In this document: one piece after another, positions 46,783 to 56,829 of the stretch
Numbering within the stretch: position 1 is the first letter of the stretch
How the letters are laid out: each line of letters opens with the position of its first letter
Assembly: GCF_017642925.1 (NCBI RefSeq)
Contig: NZ_JAEPOL010000001.1
Location: 248,001 to 312,000, forward strand
Source of the DNA: Maricaulis sp.
GTDB lineage: Bacteria > Pseudomonadota > Alphaproteobacteria > Caulobacterales > Maricaulaceae
Direction of reading: 5' to 3'
Length of the DNA stretch: 64,000 bases
Notes under the pieces: model-generated
Told to the model about the DNA's origin: nothing
Databases searched by the model: none
The model's input: only the letters and a program-made list of their open reading frames with translations
Translations under genes and position numbers: made by a program

Positions 46783-47244
46783 CTAGTCGGTGACCGCATC
46801 CCAGCCGAACTGCATCACCTGCGTGTCCGTCATGTCCGAGATGGTCGCCGTCAGCCGGTCGCCGTCCCGCGAATAGGTGATGCGCTGGGGGAAGTCGTGA
46901 TCGGGATTCTCGAACTGCGCCCGGCCGTCCTCCCAGGAGACGAGGGCAAAACAGGTAGCCGGCGCACCGCCCGGCTGGGCGCAATAGACGGTCGCCGCCT
47001 CGCTGCCGGCCGGCGGGGTGTAGATGCGCATGTGCTCGAAGGCGACGGCGCGGCCGTCGGACACGGTGCGATTGGCACCGAGCATCAGGCCTCCCGCCGC
47101 ATCGGTCCAGAATTCCTCGCTGACAGGGCCGTCTTCCGTGCTGCGCCAGTGGCCGGACAGCCAGCCGAGATCGGGCGTTTCGGCCAGGGCGGCCGAGGGT
47201 GAGAGCATAAAAGCAAGAGCGAGGACTTGCAGGCGTAAAGACAT
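46783..47244 (-). CDS. Exported DUF6265-like protein
   Basis: A 153-aa protein with signal peptide (1-21, ending ALAET). LGWLSGHWRSTEDG at the mature N terminus, FEHMRIY and FENPDHDFPQRITYSRDG match the DUF6265 family, a beta-barrel fold of unknown function. GGAGA lies 7 bases before ATG 47244. Divergent from the AraC gene. Confidence 0.8.
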   Translation of the reverse strand: MSLRLQVLALAFMLSPSAALAETPDLGWLSGHWRSTEDGPVSEEFWTDAAGGLMLGANRTVSDGRAVAFEHMRIYTPPAGSEAATVYCAQPGGAPATCFALVSWEDGRAQFENPDHDFPQRITYSRDGDRLTATISDMTDTQVMQFGWDAVTD

Positions 47245-47322
47245 GAGGGTTCTCCGGGTTGGTCCGGCATGATTGACACCGGATTTCGCGGCCGTCTTGA
47301 ATGATCCGGACAGGGGGCGTGC

Positions 47323-48123
47323 ATGACAGAACCGGCCTATCGATTTCTCGCGCCGCCGGCCGCCCTGGCCGAGGTCTTCGCCGGCATCTGGTCGTTGCAG
47401 ACGCTTGGGTCGGGTGAGGCGGAAACGATTGCGCCGGACGGGTGCTGCGAGATCATCCTGCACCGCACGACCCCGCCGCTCGAACGGACCGGCTCCGGCT
47501 GGGCACGCCAGCCGCCGGCCTTTCTCTACGGCCCCATGAGCCGGGCTCTGGTGCTGCGCCAGAAGGGCGAGATGGATGTGACGGGCCTGCGCCTGCATCC
47601 CTGGGCGGCGGGGGCACTGGGGCCGGCTCCCGGTCAATGGCGAAACCGGGCGGTCCCGCTCGCCGATATTCTCGGTGCTGCGTCACAGACCTTGCTGGAT
47701 GCGGCCCGGTCGTGCGCGACGCTGGAGGCGTTCAGCGATGCGGCGGCCGCGATCCTGGAGCCCTCTCTGACTGTCCCGCCCCTGCAGGCGGATGTCCGTG
47801 ATCATATCGAGGCGCTGGCCGGCGGCGAGGCGCGGGCGATTGACGATCTGGCAGCGCGGGCCGGCACCTCGCCGCGGACGATCCGGCGCCGGTTCCAGCG
47901 GGCGTGCGGCCTGACGGCCGGTGAAGTCATCCGCATCCAGCGTTTCGGCCGGGCGCGGGCCGCGATCAAGGCCGGTGCGGCCCTGTCGGATGCAGCGGCC
48001 GATGCAGGCTATGCCGACCAGGCGCACATGACGCGCGACTTCCGCCGTCTGGCGGGTGCCACGCCACGGCCCGTGCGCGACCCGGCCGTCTTCGACGTGT
48101 TCTACGCGGCCTCCCGGAAGTAG
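47323..48123 (+). CDS. AraC-family transcriptional regulator
   Basis: A 266-aa protein. The N-terminal half has IAPDGCCEIILHR and a beta-barrel-like DUF6597 domain. The C-terminal half is a double helix-turn-helix: DDLAARAGTSPRTIRRRFQRACGLTAGEVIR then SDAAADAGYADQAHMTRDFRR. The target is unknown; the adjacent divergent exported protein is the obvious candidate. Confidence 0.9.
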   Translation: MTEPAYRFLAPPAALAEVFAGIWSLQTLGSGEAETIAPDGCCEIILHRTTPPLERTGSGWARQPPAFLYGPMSRALVLRQKGEMDVTGLRLHPWAAGALGPAPGQWRNRAVPLADILGAASQTLLDAARSCATLEAFSDAAAAILEPSLTVPPLQADVRDHIEALAGGEARAIDDLAARAGTSPRTIRRRFQRACGLTAGEVIRIQRFGRARAAIKAGAALSDAAADAGYADQAHMTRDFRRLAGATPRPVRDPAVFDVFYAASRK

Positions 48124-48131
48124 CGCGAAAA

Positions 48132-48186
48132 GTAACCTTGACGTTCCATCGCGTCACCTGTAGGTAACTTGTAACTTAGAGGTGAC
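48132..48186 (+). promoter_or_regulatory. Promoter with overlapping repeat operator
   Basis: TTGACG (48138-48143), a 17-base spacer and TAGGTA (48161-48166) form a promoter. GTCACCT (48153-48159) is inverted at 48180-48186 (AGGTGAC), and GTAACTT is tandemly repeated at 48164 and 48171, with GTAACCTT at 48132. The repeats cover the promoter, so the XRE protein of the operon is a likely autorepressor. Confidence 0.55.
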
Positions 48187-48198
48187 ACGGAGAGGTCG

Positions 48199-48648
48199 AT
48201 GACTGAAATTTCCAAACTGGTCCGGATGCGCAACCGTTGTCTGGGACTGGCCGCCGTCTCCTTCCTGGTCTGGCAGCTGATGCAGGGGCTGGAAGATATC
48301 CTGCCGCCGTCGACCGCGACGTTCGGCGTGGTGCTGATCGCCGGACTGGTCGGGATTGGCGGATTCATTGCGGCGATGGGGGTCTTCCTGGTCTATGCCG
48401 GCAAGGTGACCGAGACGCGGACCCAGGCCGTGATCGAGGACGAACTGTTCGCCCACAACCAGGCGCGGGCGGTGCGCTTTGGGTATATCGCGCTGATGGT
48501 TCTGGTCGCCGGCGGTTATGGTGCGTCGAGCTTTGTCGACATTCCGTCCGGCCACATGATCCGCGTTCTGATGGTGACTGGCGTGTGCGTGCCCATTTTC
48601 GCCTTCCTGTGGCTGGACCGGGCCTCCGGCGAGGAGGAGGGCGAATGA
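48199..48648 (+). CDS. Four-helix membrane protein paired with an XRE regulator
   Basis: A 149-aa protein with four hydrophobic helices (near 17-28, 42-65, 93-112, 120-140) and a long charged loop VTETRTQAVIEDELFAHNQ. It resembles the small membrane partners that accompany short XRE regulators in many bacteria. The XRE gene starts 4 bases before its stop codon, so the pair is translationally coupled. Confidence 0.7.
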   Translation: MTEISKLVRMRNRCLGLAAVSFLVWQLMQGLEDILPPSTATFGVVLIAGLVGIGGFIAAMGVFLVYAGKVTETRTQAVIEDELFAHNQARAVRFGYIALMVLVAGGYGASSFVDIPSGHMIRVLMVTGVCVPIFAFLWLDRASGEEEGE

Positions 48649-48854
48649 CGGCGGACGGGCTGGAGAACCGGCTGCGCGAACTGCGGGCAAGGCACGGTCT
48701 CACTCAGGCCCAGCTGGCGGAAAAGGTCGGCGTGACGCGCAAGACCATCAACACGGTGGAGAACCGGGTCTTCGTGCCCTCGACTATTCTGGCGCTGAAA
48801 CTGGCCGCCGCGCTGGAGGTGCCGGTCGAGGAGATTTTCTCGCTGGAACGGTGA
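48645..48854 (+). CDS. Short XRE-family helix-turn-helix regulator
   Basis: A 69-aa DNA-binding protein consisting only of the HTH: LRELRARHGLTQAQLAEKVG and VTRKTINTVENR, ending in VEEIFSLER. Proteins of this length are typical of the YozG/XRE type that control their own operon. The ATGA overlap with the membrane protein gene supports joint function. Confidence 0.9.
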   Translation: MTADGLENRLRELRARHGLTQAQLAEKVGVTRKTINTVENRVFVPSTILALKLAAALEVPVEEIFSLER

Positions 48855-49928
<1,074 letters not shown>

Positions 49929-49956
49929 TCGCGTCCGCGACAGATTGATATGACAG

Positions 49957-49986
49957 AGCCGCCGGTCGTTTGGCCGGCGGCTTTTT
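49957..49986 (+). terminator. Rho-independent terminator of mdh
   Basis: A 9-bp stem AGCCGCCGG / CCGGCGGCT with an 8-nt loop is followed by TTTTT, 29 bases after the mdh stop and before a convergent gene. Confidence 0.9.
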
Positions 49987-50008
49987 CATGCCCGGAATAC
50001 GCCCGGGA

Positions 50009-50524
50009 TCAGAGCATGCCCGCAGTCAGCGGTCCGCCGGTATTCAGACGCATCAGCTCGAAGCCGAGAATGACGAAGAAGCTCTGCCAGGCGAAAGGCA
50101 CCCACATCAGCACACCGGCGGGCCGGGAGCTGCGTCCGGCGACCCAGACGGCAAACACCGTGAACACCCACATGGCCAGCGCGGCGACAAAGCCGAGCGC
50201 GACGTCACGCGTCGAGAAGAACAGCCAGATCTGGGCCGGCAGTCCGATCAGGAAGAGCGCGATGAAACCGCTCGCCAGCCAGTGGATCATCCCGGCGCCG
50301 GCGCGCTGGTTGATCCACAGCGCGATGACCACAAAAGCGGGAATGAAGAGGCCGATCAGGTTGAGAAGCGTATAGCCGGGGGTCCAGTTCGGGGCGTTGA
50401 GTCCGGTCAGCCAGGCGAAGGCGCCGGTCGCATGGATCCAGCCCGACAATCCGCCGGCCAGGCTGGAGACGGCGATCAGGTAGACCAGCAATGTCACAAT
50501 GCCTGGACTGCGCTTTCCGTCCAT
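50009..50524 (-). CDS. TspO/MBR-like membrane protein
   Basis: A 171-aa protein with five helices. GGLSGWIHATG, LNAPNWTPGYTLLNLIG and WVPFAWQSFFVILGFELMRLN echo the TspO/MBR plan (tryptophan-rich, wtP motif, C-terminal aromatic Asn). TspO proteins bind tetrapyrroles in the membrane. Divergence from the family consensus is considerable. ATG at 50524 is preferred to an upstream codon at 50542. Confidence 0.65.
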   Translation of the reverse strand: MDGKRSPGIVTLLVYLIAVSSLAGGLSGWIHATGAFAWLTGLNAPNWTPGYTLLNLIGLFIPAFVVIALWINQRAGAGMIHWLASGFIALFLIGLPAQIWLFFSTRDVALGFVAALAMWVFTVFAVWVAGRSSRPAGVLMWVPFAWQSFFVILGFELMRLNTGGPLTAGML

Positions 50525-50723
50525 AGCCCCAAACTCGAACAACTACTCGCCGGACATAACCTGCAAACGGCACGCCAGTTGCCTGGACATTCCGGCCCCG
50601 TTCGCGCGGCATCCTAGCCCCGCCCCGTGACATTGTGGCGCTCTGGGCGGTCATAAAGAATGCGTGTATTCATCTGACGGATTTCCGGTTGACCGGATCG
50701 CGCCAAACCCGTCGACTCCGCCC

Positions 50724-51263
50724 ATGACCCAGACCGTTCTTGAAACCGACCGTCTCATCCTGAGACAGCCCGATCTGTCGGACTTCGAACCCCTGTGCGA
50801 GCTGATGGGGGACGAGACTGTAACCCGTTTCATCGGCGGTGTGCAGGACCCGGCACAGGTCTGGCGATCCCTGTGCGGCATTGTCGGGCACTGGGAGTTG
50901 CGCGGCTACGGCTTCTTCAGCGTGATCGAGAAAGGGACCGGGACCTGGCTCGGCCGGGTCGGACCCTGGCATCCGCACGGCTGGCCGCAGCCGGAGATCG
51001 GCTGGTCGCTGAACCGGCACAGCTGGGGACGGGGCTATGCATCCGAGGCCGGCGCCGCCTGCATGGACTATGTGTTCGACCGCCTGGGCTGGCGCGATGT
51101 GGTGCATCTGATCGACAGCGACAACACACCCAGCCAGCGCGTGGCCGAGCGCCTGGGCTCGCGCAATCTGGGACGGCGGGTCGAAGTCGCCGGCTTCCCC
51201 GGCATGGAAGTCGATCTCTGGGGCCAGGACGCGGCCGACTGGCGGGCGCGTCCGCAATCATGA
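50724..51263 (+). CDS. GNAT-family N-acetyltransferase
   Basis: A 179-aa RimJ/RimL-type acetyltransferase. ETDRLILRQPDLSDFEPL is the N-terminal signature, and 'WGRGYASEAGAACMDYVFD' is the acetyl-CoA loop. It probably acetylates an N-terminal or small amine. The ATG at 50724 starts the conserved region. Confidence 0.9.
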   Translation: MTQTVLETDRLILRQPDLSDFEPLCELMGDETVTRFIGGVQDPAQVWRSLCGIVGHWELRGYGFFSVIEKGTGTWLGRVGPWHPHGWPQPEIGWSLNRHSWGRGYASEAGAACMDYVFDRLGWRDVVHLIDSDNTPSQRVAERLGSRNLGRRVEVAGFPGMEVDLWGQDAADWRARPQS

Positions 51264-51282
51264 TCTGACGCAGGAGCGTGGC

Positions 51283-52122
51283 ATGGAAATCAAGCGCATT
51301 CTCACCGTGATCGAGGGCAGCGAGCAGGATGAACCGCTGCTGCGCCAGGCCCTGGCACTGGCCATCCGCCATGATGCGCGGCTGGACGCTCTGTTCGTCC
51401 GGCGCAATGCGGCGTCCGGCGGCGATTTTCTCGGCGATACCTTCTCCACCTACGGCATGGAGACCGTGCTGGAAGCGCTGGACGATGCGGCGGCGGAGGC
51501 CAGCGTGCGGGCGCACGAGGCCTTTGAGCGGGTTGCCGACGATGCTCCGGCCAACCGGCTGGGGCGTCTTGCCGAGTTTGTCGGCCTGCCCGAAGCGGCG
51601 CTGGCGCAGGAAGGCCGGCTGAGCGACCTGGTAGTCATGGCCCTGCCGGACGGCGACAGCGCCCGCCATCAATTGAGCGCCATCAAGATTGCCGCCTGCG
51701 AGAGCGGCCGGCCGCTGCTGCTCCTGCCGGCCGGACGGGCGCCGGAGGCGGCGCTGGACAAGGCGATGATCGCCTGGGACGGTTCGCTGGAAGCTTCGCG
51801 CGCCGTGGCGGGGTCGCTGCCTCTGCTCGAGATGGCCTCATCGGTGAAGGCAGTTCATGCCGGCACCGATCATGAGGACGCGGCCCAGCTGTCGCGTCTG
51901 GCGAATTATCTCGACCGGCACGGTGTCACCGCCTCGACCGAAACGCTGGCTCTGGACCATCGCTCGACCGCGCGCACGCTGATCGAGGCGGCCAGCGCTG
52001 CGGACATCGACTTCCTGGTGATGGGCGGTTTCGGCGCGCCGGGCTGGCAGTATGCGCTGGGGCGCGACGACACGACGGCGCTGCTGAAGGGCACCGACTT
52101 CGCCATTCTCATGGTGCACTGA
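51283..52122 (+). CDS. Universal stress protein (tandem UspA)
   Basis: A 279-aa protein with two Usp domains: the first starts MEIKRILTVIEGS, the second near KAMIAWDGSLEASRAV and ends with DFLVMGGFGAPGWQYALGRDDTTALLKG, close to the GxxG-N9-G(S/T) ATP motif. It likely binds ATP under stress. GAGCGTGGC is a weak ribosome binding site. It starts 20 bases after the GNAT stop. Confidence 0.88.
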   Translation: MEIKRILTVIEGSEQDEPLLRQALALAIRHDARLDALFVRRNAASGGDFLGDTFSTYGMETVLEALDDAAAEASVRAHEAFERVADDAPANRLGRLAEFVGLPEAALAQEGRLSDLVVMALPDGDSARHQLSAIKIAACESGRPLLLLPAGRAPEAALDKAMIAWDGSLEASRAVAGSLPLLEMASSVKAVHAGTDHEDAAQLSRLANYLDRHGVTASTETLALDHRSTARTLIEAASAADIDFLVMGGFGAPGWQYALGRDDTTALLKGTDFAILMVH

Positions 52123-52128
52123 GCGGGA

Positions 52129-52887
52129 TCAGTACCAGCCCGCTTCGCGCAATCTGGGAGCATAGGTGCGGCTGACAGGCACCTCGACGCCATTGGCCAG
52201 TGTCAGCGTCGCCCGGCCGTCGCCGCGGCTGACCCGTTCCACCGCGTTGCGGGCCACCCACCAGGAGCGGTGCGTACGGGCGCCGTCCAGCGTCTCGACG
52301 GCGGCAATGGCATCGCCCAGCCGCATCAGGATCAGACCGTCGCCTGCCTCGGTGTGCACGCGCAGATAATGGTCCTCGGCCTGCAGGGCCAGAAGGCGTG
52401 ACCGGCGCAGATGTGGCGGCAGTTTATCCAGGAGCGCCGGGCCGGGTGCGGCTGTGCCGGTATCCGTGCCTTCGCCCTGGCCCTCTCTGGCCCGCTCCAG
52501 ATAAACCGAGACCAGGGTGACGGCGACCGACACCACCCAGACCATGAAATAGACCATGGGAAGCTGGATGATCCGGAAGGCCGGCCCCATCACCGCTTGC
52601 AGGATAATGACGGCGGTGCTGACCGGGATGGCGACGAGTGTCGCCAGGACGAGGCTTAAAAGAAGCGGTGTCAGATCCGGATAGAGCCGCGCCAGCCAGG
52701 CGGTGAAGACCTGCCCGCTGATCCAGCCGATCGCCATCAGACCGGTCCAGTAAAGCCAGACCCCCGGGACGCCGAGATTGTGGCTGTCATAGGGGCCTAG
52801 GATCGACATCAGCGTGCCGACGGCGAGGATGGCGCCGACGGTCGGCAGGGTCTTGCGGATCTGTTCAGTCGAAATCATGCCGGTCAT
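52129..52887 (-). CDS. Membrane-anchored LytTR regulator
   Basis: A 252-aa protein with four N-terminal helices (residues 15-130) and a C-terminal LytTR DNA-binding domain: LLALQAEDHYLRVHT, LGDAIAAVETLDGARTHRSWWVARNAV. It combines a membrane sensor and DNA binding without a receiver. An in-frame ATG at 52878 is an alternative start. Convergent with the Usp gene. Confidence 0.9.
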   Translation of the reverse strand: MTGMISTEQIRKTLPTVGAILAVGTLMSILGPYDSHNLGVPGVWLYWTGLMAIGWISGQVFTAWLARLYPDLTPLLLSLVLATLVAIPVSTAVIILQAVMGPAFRIIQLPMVYFMVWVVSVAVTLVSVYLERAREGQGEGTDTGTAAPGPALLDKLPPHLRRSRLLALQAEDHYLRVHTEAGDGLILMRLGDAIAAVETLDGARTHRSWWVARNAVERVSRGDGRATLTLANGVEVPVSRTYAPRLREAGWY

Positions 52888-53027
52888 TCACGAAGCGCGA
52901 ATGAACACCTAGCGCAATTCGCGCAGCCCGGCAGCCCGTTTGCGCAATCCGTGTTTCGCGGCGTCCGGCGGCGCGCCATCCCTGTTCGTGACACCGGCAC
53001 AGGAGCCGGACCAACAGGGAGACACGC

Positions 53028-53450
53028 ATGATCACGATTTCCACGCTCGTACTGGCCGCAGCGACGGCGCTCACGGCCGCCCAGGACGGCGAGGCCGAAC
53101 TGACGGTTTCCGTGACCGGTATCCAGCAGGCCGGCGGACAGCTGGTCGTCGGGCTCTTCGCCTCCTCCGAGGACTGGGAGGCCGGCCGTTCGGCTGCGGG
53201 CCAGTTTGTGCCGGTCGACGGCGACAGCGTCAGTTTCACCTTCGATGAACTGCCGGCCGGCACCTATGGCATCAAGCTCTATCACGATGTCGACGGCGAC
53301 GGTGAGATGGATACCAATCTGATGGGCATCCCGACCGAACCCTTCGCCTTCTCCAACAATGCCCGCGGCCGCTTCGGCCCGGCCAGCTGGGATGATGCCG
53401 TCTTCACGATCGAGCCGGGCAGCAACGCCCACGCTCTGGATCTGCGCTAG
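53028..53450 (+). CDS. DUF2141 exported protein
   Basis: A 140-aa protein with signal peptide (1-18). ELTVSVTGIQQAGGQLVVGLFA, TYGIKLYHDVDGDGEMDTN and GIPTEPFAFSNNA are the DUF2141 signatures; the fold is predicted beta-sandwich. Function unknown. It starts the DUF2141-carotenoid oxygenase-DUF2306 run; the oxygenase gene starts 10 bases downstream, so they are probably one operon. Confidence 0.88.
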   Translation: MITISTLVLAAATALTAAQDGEAELTVSVTGIQQAGGQLVVGLFASSEDWEAGRSAAGQFVPVDGDSVSFTFDELPAGTYGIKLYHDVDGDGEMDTNLMGIPTEPFAFSNNARGRFGPASWDDAVFTIEPGSNAHALDLR

Positions 53451-53460
53451 GGAGGCCGAC

Positions 53461-54975
53461 ATGCAGACAAGCCGCAGGGAAATGCTGTCCATGCTGGCCG
53501 CCGCGGGCGGCGCCGCGGGCCTGTCGGGACCGGCCTTCGGCCTCCTGTCGACCGATCCGGTCCTGGCCGCCTTCGAGGCGGCCGCGGCCAATGATCCGTG
53601 GACGCTGGGCATGGCCGACGCTCCGGCCGAAGGCCGTGATGCCGTGGCCGAGCGCCTGCACGGCCGTCTGCCCTCCGGCCTGTCCGGCGTTCTGCACCGC
53701 AACGGTCCGGCACGCTTCACCCGTAATGACTGGCGCTATCGCCACTGGTTCGACGGTGACGGCATGGTCCATGCCTGGCGGCTGACGCCGGGCGAGCCCG
53801 TCACCCACCAGGCCCGCTTCGTGGAAACGCGCAAATGGTTGGCGGAAGAGGATGCCGGCCGCTTCCTGATGCCGACTTTCGGATCGGTGCCGCCGGACAG
53901 CCAGGGCATGCGCGGTCCGGACTACATGAATGCGGCAAACACGTCGGTGATGATGATCGACGGGGCGCTGATGGCGCTGTGGGAAGGCGGTTCGGCCTGG
54001 GAGCTCGATCCGGACACGCTGGAATCCCGTGGTGCGAAGATCTGGGGCGAAGGCCTGGCCGGCCTTCCTTTCTCGGCCCATCCGAAGGTCGATCCGGACG
54101 GGACGATCTGGAATTTCGGCCAGGCGCCGATGCAGGACGCGCTGGTGCTCTGGCATATCGGCGCCGACGGGCAATTGCGCCGCGCCGACATGGTCGGCGA
54201 TGTGCCGGGCGGCATGATCCACGACTTCGCCGTCACCGACCGTTCGCTGGTCTTCCTGGTCGGCAATCTGATGTGGGACCGCGCGCGCCTGCCCTATCTG
54301 GACAGTTTCGCCTGGGATGACAGCCGGGCGATGCGCGTCGTCGCCATCGACAAGGCCGACTGGTCGCAGCGCCGTGTGTGGGATCTGCCGCCGGGCTTCC
54401 TGTTCCATATCGGCGGTGCCTGGGAAGAGGCCGATGGCACGATCCGTGTCGATGCGGCCCTGTCCGACAATGCCCGCTTTGCCACCGAGGGCGCCCGCGA
54501 CGCCATGCGCGGCCATGTTCGCCCGGAGACGGACAGCACCAGCCGTATGCGGCTGATCACGCTGCGGCCCGGCGGCCGGTTCGAACAGGCCGAATTCGCC
54601 GACAGTTATGCCGAGTTCCCGCAGATCGATCCACGCTTTACCGGTCTTGAGCGCCGTTTCACCTGGCATGTCGGCTGGTCGGACAACCAGCTGCGCGGCG
54701 CCTCGCAACTGGTGCGCCGCGACCTGGCGTCCGGCGAGACCCGCCGTTTCGACTTCGGCGATGACATCGTCGTCGAGGAACCGCTCTTCATTCCGGCGAG
54801 CGACCGTGCACAGGAAGGCGCGGGCTGGCTGGTCCATACCGCGCTGAACAAGCGGGCCCGGGCGAGCGAGCTGCACGTCTTCGACGCCCGGCGCGTCGAT
54901 GACGGGCCGGTGGGCAGCTGGCGTCTGCCCTATGCCAATCCGTACGGCTTCCACGGCTGCTGGCGTTCGCTCTAG
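53461..54975 (+). CDS. Carotenoid oxygenase-family protein with Tat-like signal
   Basis: A 504-aa seven-bladed propeller enzyme. The four iron-ligand histidines are His207 (SAHPKVDPDG), His254 (MIHDFAVTD), His316 (LFHIGGAWEE) and His498 (FHGCWRSL). N terminus SRREMLSMLAAAGG is twin-arginine-like, so it may be exported folded. It cleaves a carotenoid or apocarotenoid, or a stilbene-type double bond. The next gene starts 9 bases downstream. Confidence 0.92.
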   Translation: MQTSRREMLSMLAAAGGAAGLSGPAFGLLSTDPVLAAFEAAAANDPWTLGMADAPAEGRDAVAERLHGRLPSGLSGVLHRNGPARFTRNDWRYRHWFDGDGMVHAWRLTPGEPVTHQARFVETRKWLAEEDAGRFLMPTFGSVPPDSQGMRGPDYMNAANTSVMMIDGALMALWEGGSAWELDPDTLESRGAKIWGEGLAGLPFSAHPKVDPDGTIWNFGQAPMQDALVLWHIGADGQLRRADMVGDVPGGMIHDFAVTDRSLVFLVGNLMWDRARLPYLDSFAWDDSRAMRVVAIDKADWSQRRVWDLPPGFLFHIGGAWEEADGTIRVDAALSDNARFATEGARDAMRGHVRPETDSTSRMRLITLRPGGRFEQAEFADSYAEFPQIDPRFTGLERRFTWHVGWSDNQLRGASQLVRRDLASGETRRFDFGDDIVVEEPLFIPASDRAQEGAGWLVHTALNKRARASELHVFDARRVDDGPVGSWRLPYANPYGFHGCWRSL

Positions 54976-54984
54976 GAGGCGGTG

Positions 54985-55389
54985 ATGGATCTCGGCGCCT
55001 TTGCCGCCGCACCGGCGGTGATCCAGCTGCACGCGATCTGCGCCACCGGGGCGCTCGTGCTCGGGGCGGTGCAGCTGGCCGGGGCCAAGGGCACGCTGCC
55101 GCACCGGACGCTGGGCGTGGTCTGGGCGGGACTGATGGCGGTTACTGCGGTGTCAGCCCTCTTCATCCACGAGATCAATGAGGGCGGGTTCTCGCCCATC
55201 CACCTCTTCATCCCGCTCACCCTGTTCGGGCTGGTCGGGCTGGCGCGTTCGATCCAGACGCGCCGGTGGCGCCGGCACCGGACTATCGTGATAAGTCTCT
55301 ATTTCGGCGCGCTGATCATTCCCGGCCTGTTCACCTTCGTGCCCGGCCGGCTGATGCACGACATGTTTCTGGCCGGTCCGGCCGGGTGA
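54985..55389 (+). CDS. DUF2306 membrane protein
   Basis: A 134-aa protein with four helices. VIQLHAICATGALVLGAVQL and 'RRHRTIVISLYFGALIIPGLFTF' match DUF2306. Histidines in each helix pair (LHA, LPHR, HEIN, HLF, RHR) suggest heme or metal ligands. AGGAGG lies before ATG 54985. Same operon as the carotenoid oxygenase. Confidence 0.85.
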   Translation: MDLGAFAAAPAVIQLHAICATGALVLGAVQLAGAKGTLPHRTLGVVWAGLMAVTAVSALFIHEINEGGFSPIHLFIPLTLFGLVGLARSIQTRRWRRHRTIVISLYFGALIIPGLFTFVPGRLMHDMFLAGPAG

Positions 55390-55446
55390 GCGATTGACGG
55401 GGCGCGGCTGGCTTGCCACCTTCGCGTGCAGCCAGCGGAGCCTCCC

Positions 55447-56310
55447 ATGAAACGCGTCCTGTCCTGTCTTGCCGTGCTCGTCCTGAGCGCCGTGTCCACC
55501 CCCGCCTTCGCCCAGCGCACCGTCATGGTCGAGGTGTGCAACGAGACCGGGTTCCGTGTCGCAACGGCCGCGGCCTACCGGACCGGGCCCACGCAGGACC
55601 GGACGCTGCAGACCTGGTTCCTGGTCGATCCCGGCGAATGCCTGGATGGCGGGCTGAACGGGGTGATGGGCGACAGCATCGATCTGCATGTGATGTCGGG
55701 CGAGTGGTTCTGGCCACGCGGCGAGGGCGATGCGGTGTGGTGCGTGCCCGCCTCGTCGTCGACATCGCTCGCAACCGCAGAGCCCTGTACTTCCGGGCGT
55801 GTGCCGCGCGCTTTCCGGTCGACGCCGATCGAGATTACCGGTCAGCGTGGTCCCGGCGGCCGCAATGTCGGGCGCGTACATTGGCGCATTGCGTGTGACG
55901 GACTGGCCGCGGAGGACGCAACCCTGTGTCCGGGCGCGCCGGTCGACGACCAGGGTCTGGCCCGGCCGGTCCGGACGCTGGAAGTGTGCAACCTTATTTC
56001 CCGCGATATCGAGATCGCCGTGCTGGATGCCATGCCGGACGGGAATTTCGCACTGGACGGCCTGCATACCGTGCCGGCGGAGGAATGCGCGGATGTCTAT
56101 CGCGGCTTCCCGCAAACCGACACGCTGATGGTGGCCGAGATCGGTGTCTATCACGGCCGCCAGGAGGGGCAGTTCTGCCTGCCGCTTCCCGATGACGGGG
56201 TCGAGCGCATGACCTCGGACCAGTGCGCCGACGGCGAGGCGCCGGTCGGTTTCAGCGTGCACGGTTTCGGAGAACGAACGGCGCGCTATACCGCCTATAT
56301 CGGCCGCTGA
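55447..56310 (+). CDS. Exported protein with two DUF1036-like repeats
   Basis: A 287-aa protein with signal peptide (1-23, ending AFAQR). Two half-repeats each start with VCN (VMVEVCNETGFRVATAAAY near 26 and TLEVCNLISRDIEIAVLD near 178) and each has a following glycine/cysteine segment (VDPGECLDGG, VPAEECADVY). The second repeat has diverged. Function unknown; periplasmic. Follows the DUF2306 gene by 57 bases. Confidence 0.7.
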   Translation: MKRVLSCLAVLVLSAVSTPAFAQRTVMVEVCNETGFRVATAAAYRTGPTQDRTLQTWFLVDPGECLDGGLNGVMGDSIDLHVMSGEWFWPRGEGDAVWCVPASSSTSLATAEPCTSGRVPRAFRSTPIEITGQRGPGGRNVGRVHWRIACDGLAAEDATLCPGAPVDDQGLARPVRTLEVCNLISRDIEIAVLDAMPDGNFALDGLHTVPAEECADVYRGFPQTDTLMVAEIGVYHGRQEGQFCLPLPDDGVERMTSDQCADGEAPVGFSVHGFGERTARYTAYIGR

Positions 56311-56400
56311 GCGGGCCGGTATTCGCGCCTCGGGCGTAGTCGCTTGCGGGGCGTGTCCGGCTTGGGCATGGTCCGTCCGACAGGATTTCCGGGGGGAAAG

Positions 56401-56829
56401 ATGAACAGCGCCGGCGGAGCCGCCAATGCGGAACGCTTCATGCCCGACTGGCTGGTCGGCGGTCTCCTGCGCCTGGCGCTGGTGCCGGGCCTGTGGCTGT
56501 GGGGGCGTGCGCACGCCGCTGCCTGGCCCGGGGTCGACCCGGCCCTGATCCATGCCGCCGAAGTCTGGTCGGTTCCGGTTGTCTCCGCCGCACACCTGGC
56601 CCAGATCGCCGTCTGGGGGACGCAGATCTGCGCCGGTCTGCTGCTGATCGGCTTCCTGACGCGCCTGGCGGGATTGATCCTGCTGGCAGCCGCCGGCGTC
56701 TATGCCGCGTGGATCGCGCCAGAGGCCTGGCCGGCGACGGCCGTCTTTGCGGCGGCGGCCTTCTACCTGTTTGCCCGGGGCGGCGGGGCTCTGTCGGTCG
56801 ACGGGGCCATCGTGGCGACGACACGCTAG
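56401..56829 (+). CDS. DoxX-like membrane protein
   Basis: A 142-aa four-helix protein. LRLALVPGLWLWGRAHAAAWPG, AVWGTQICAGLLLIGFLTRLAGLILL follow the DoxX/SURF4 plan of one helix, a loop and three helices. The ATG at 56401 follows GGGGGGAAAG. Function is not established for such small DoxX proteins. Confidence 0.65.
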   Translation: MNSAGGAANAERFMPDWLVGGLLRLALVPGLWLWGRAHAAAWPGVDPALIHAAEVWSVPVVSAAHLAQIAVWGTQICAGLLLIGFLTRLAGLILLAAAGVYAAWIAPEAWPATAVFAAAAFYLFARGGGALSVDGAIVATTR

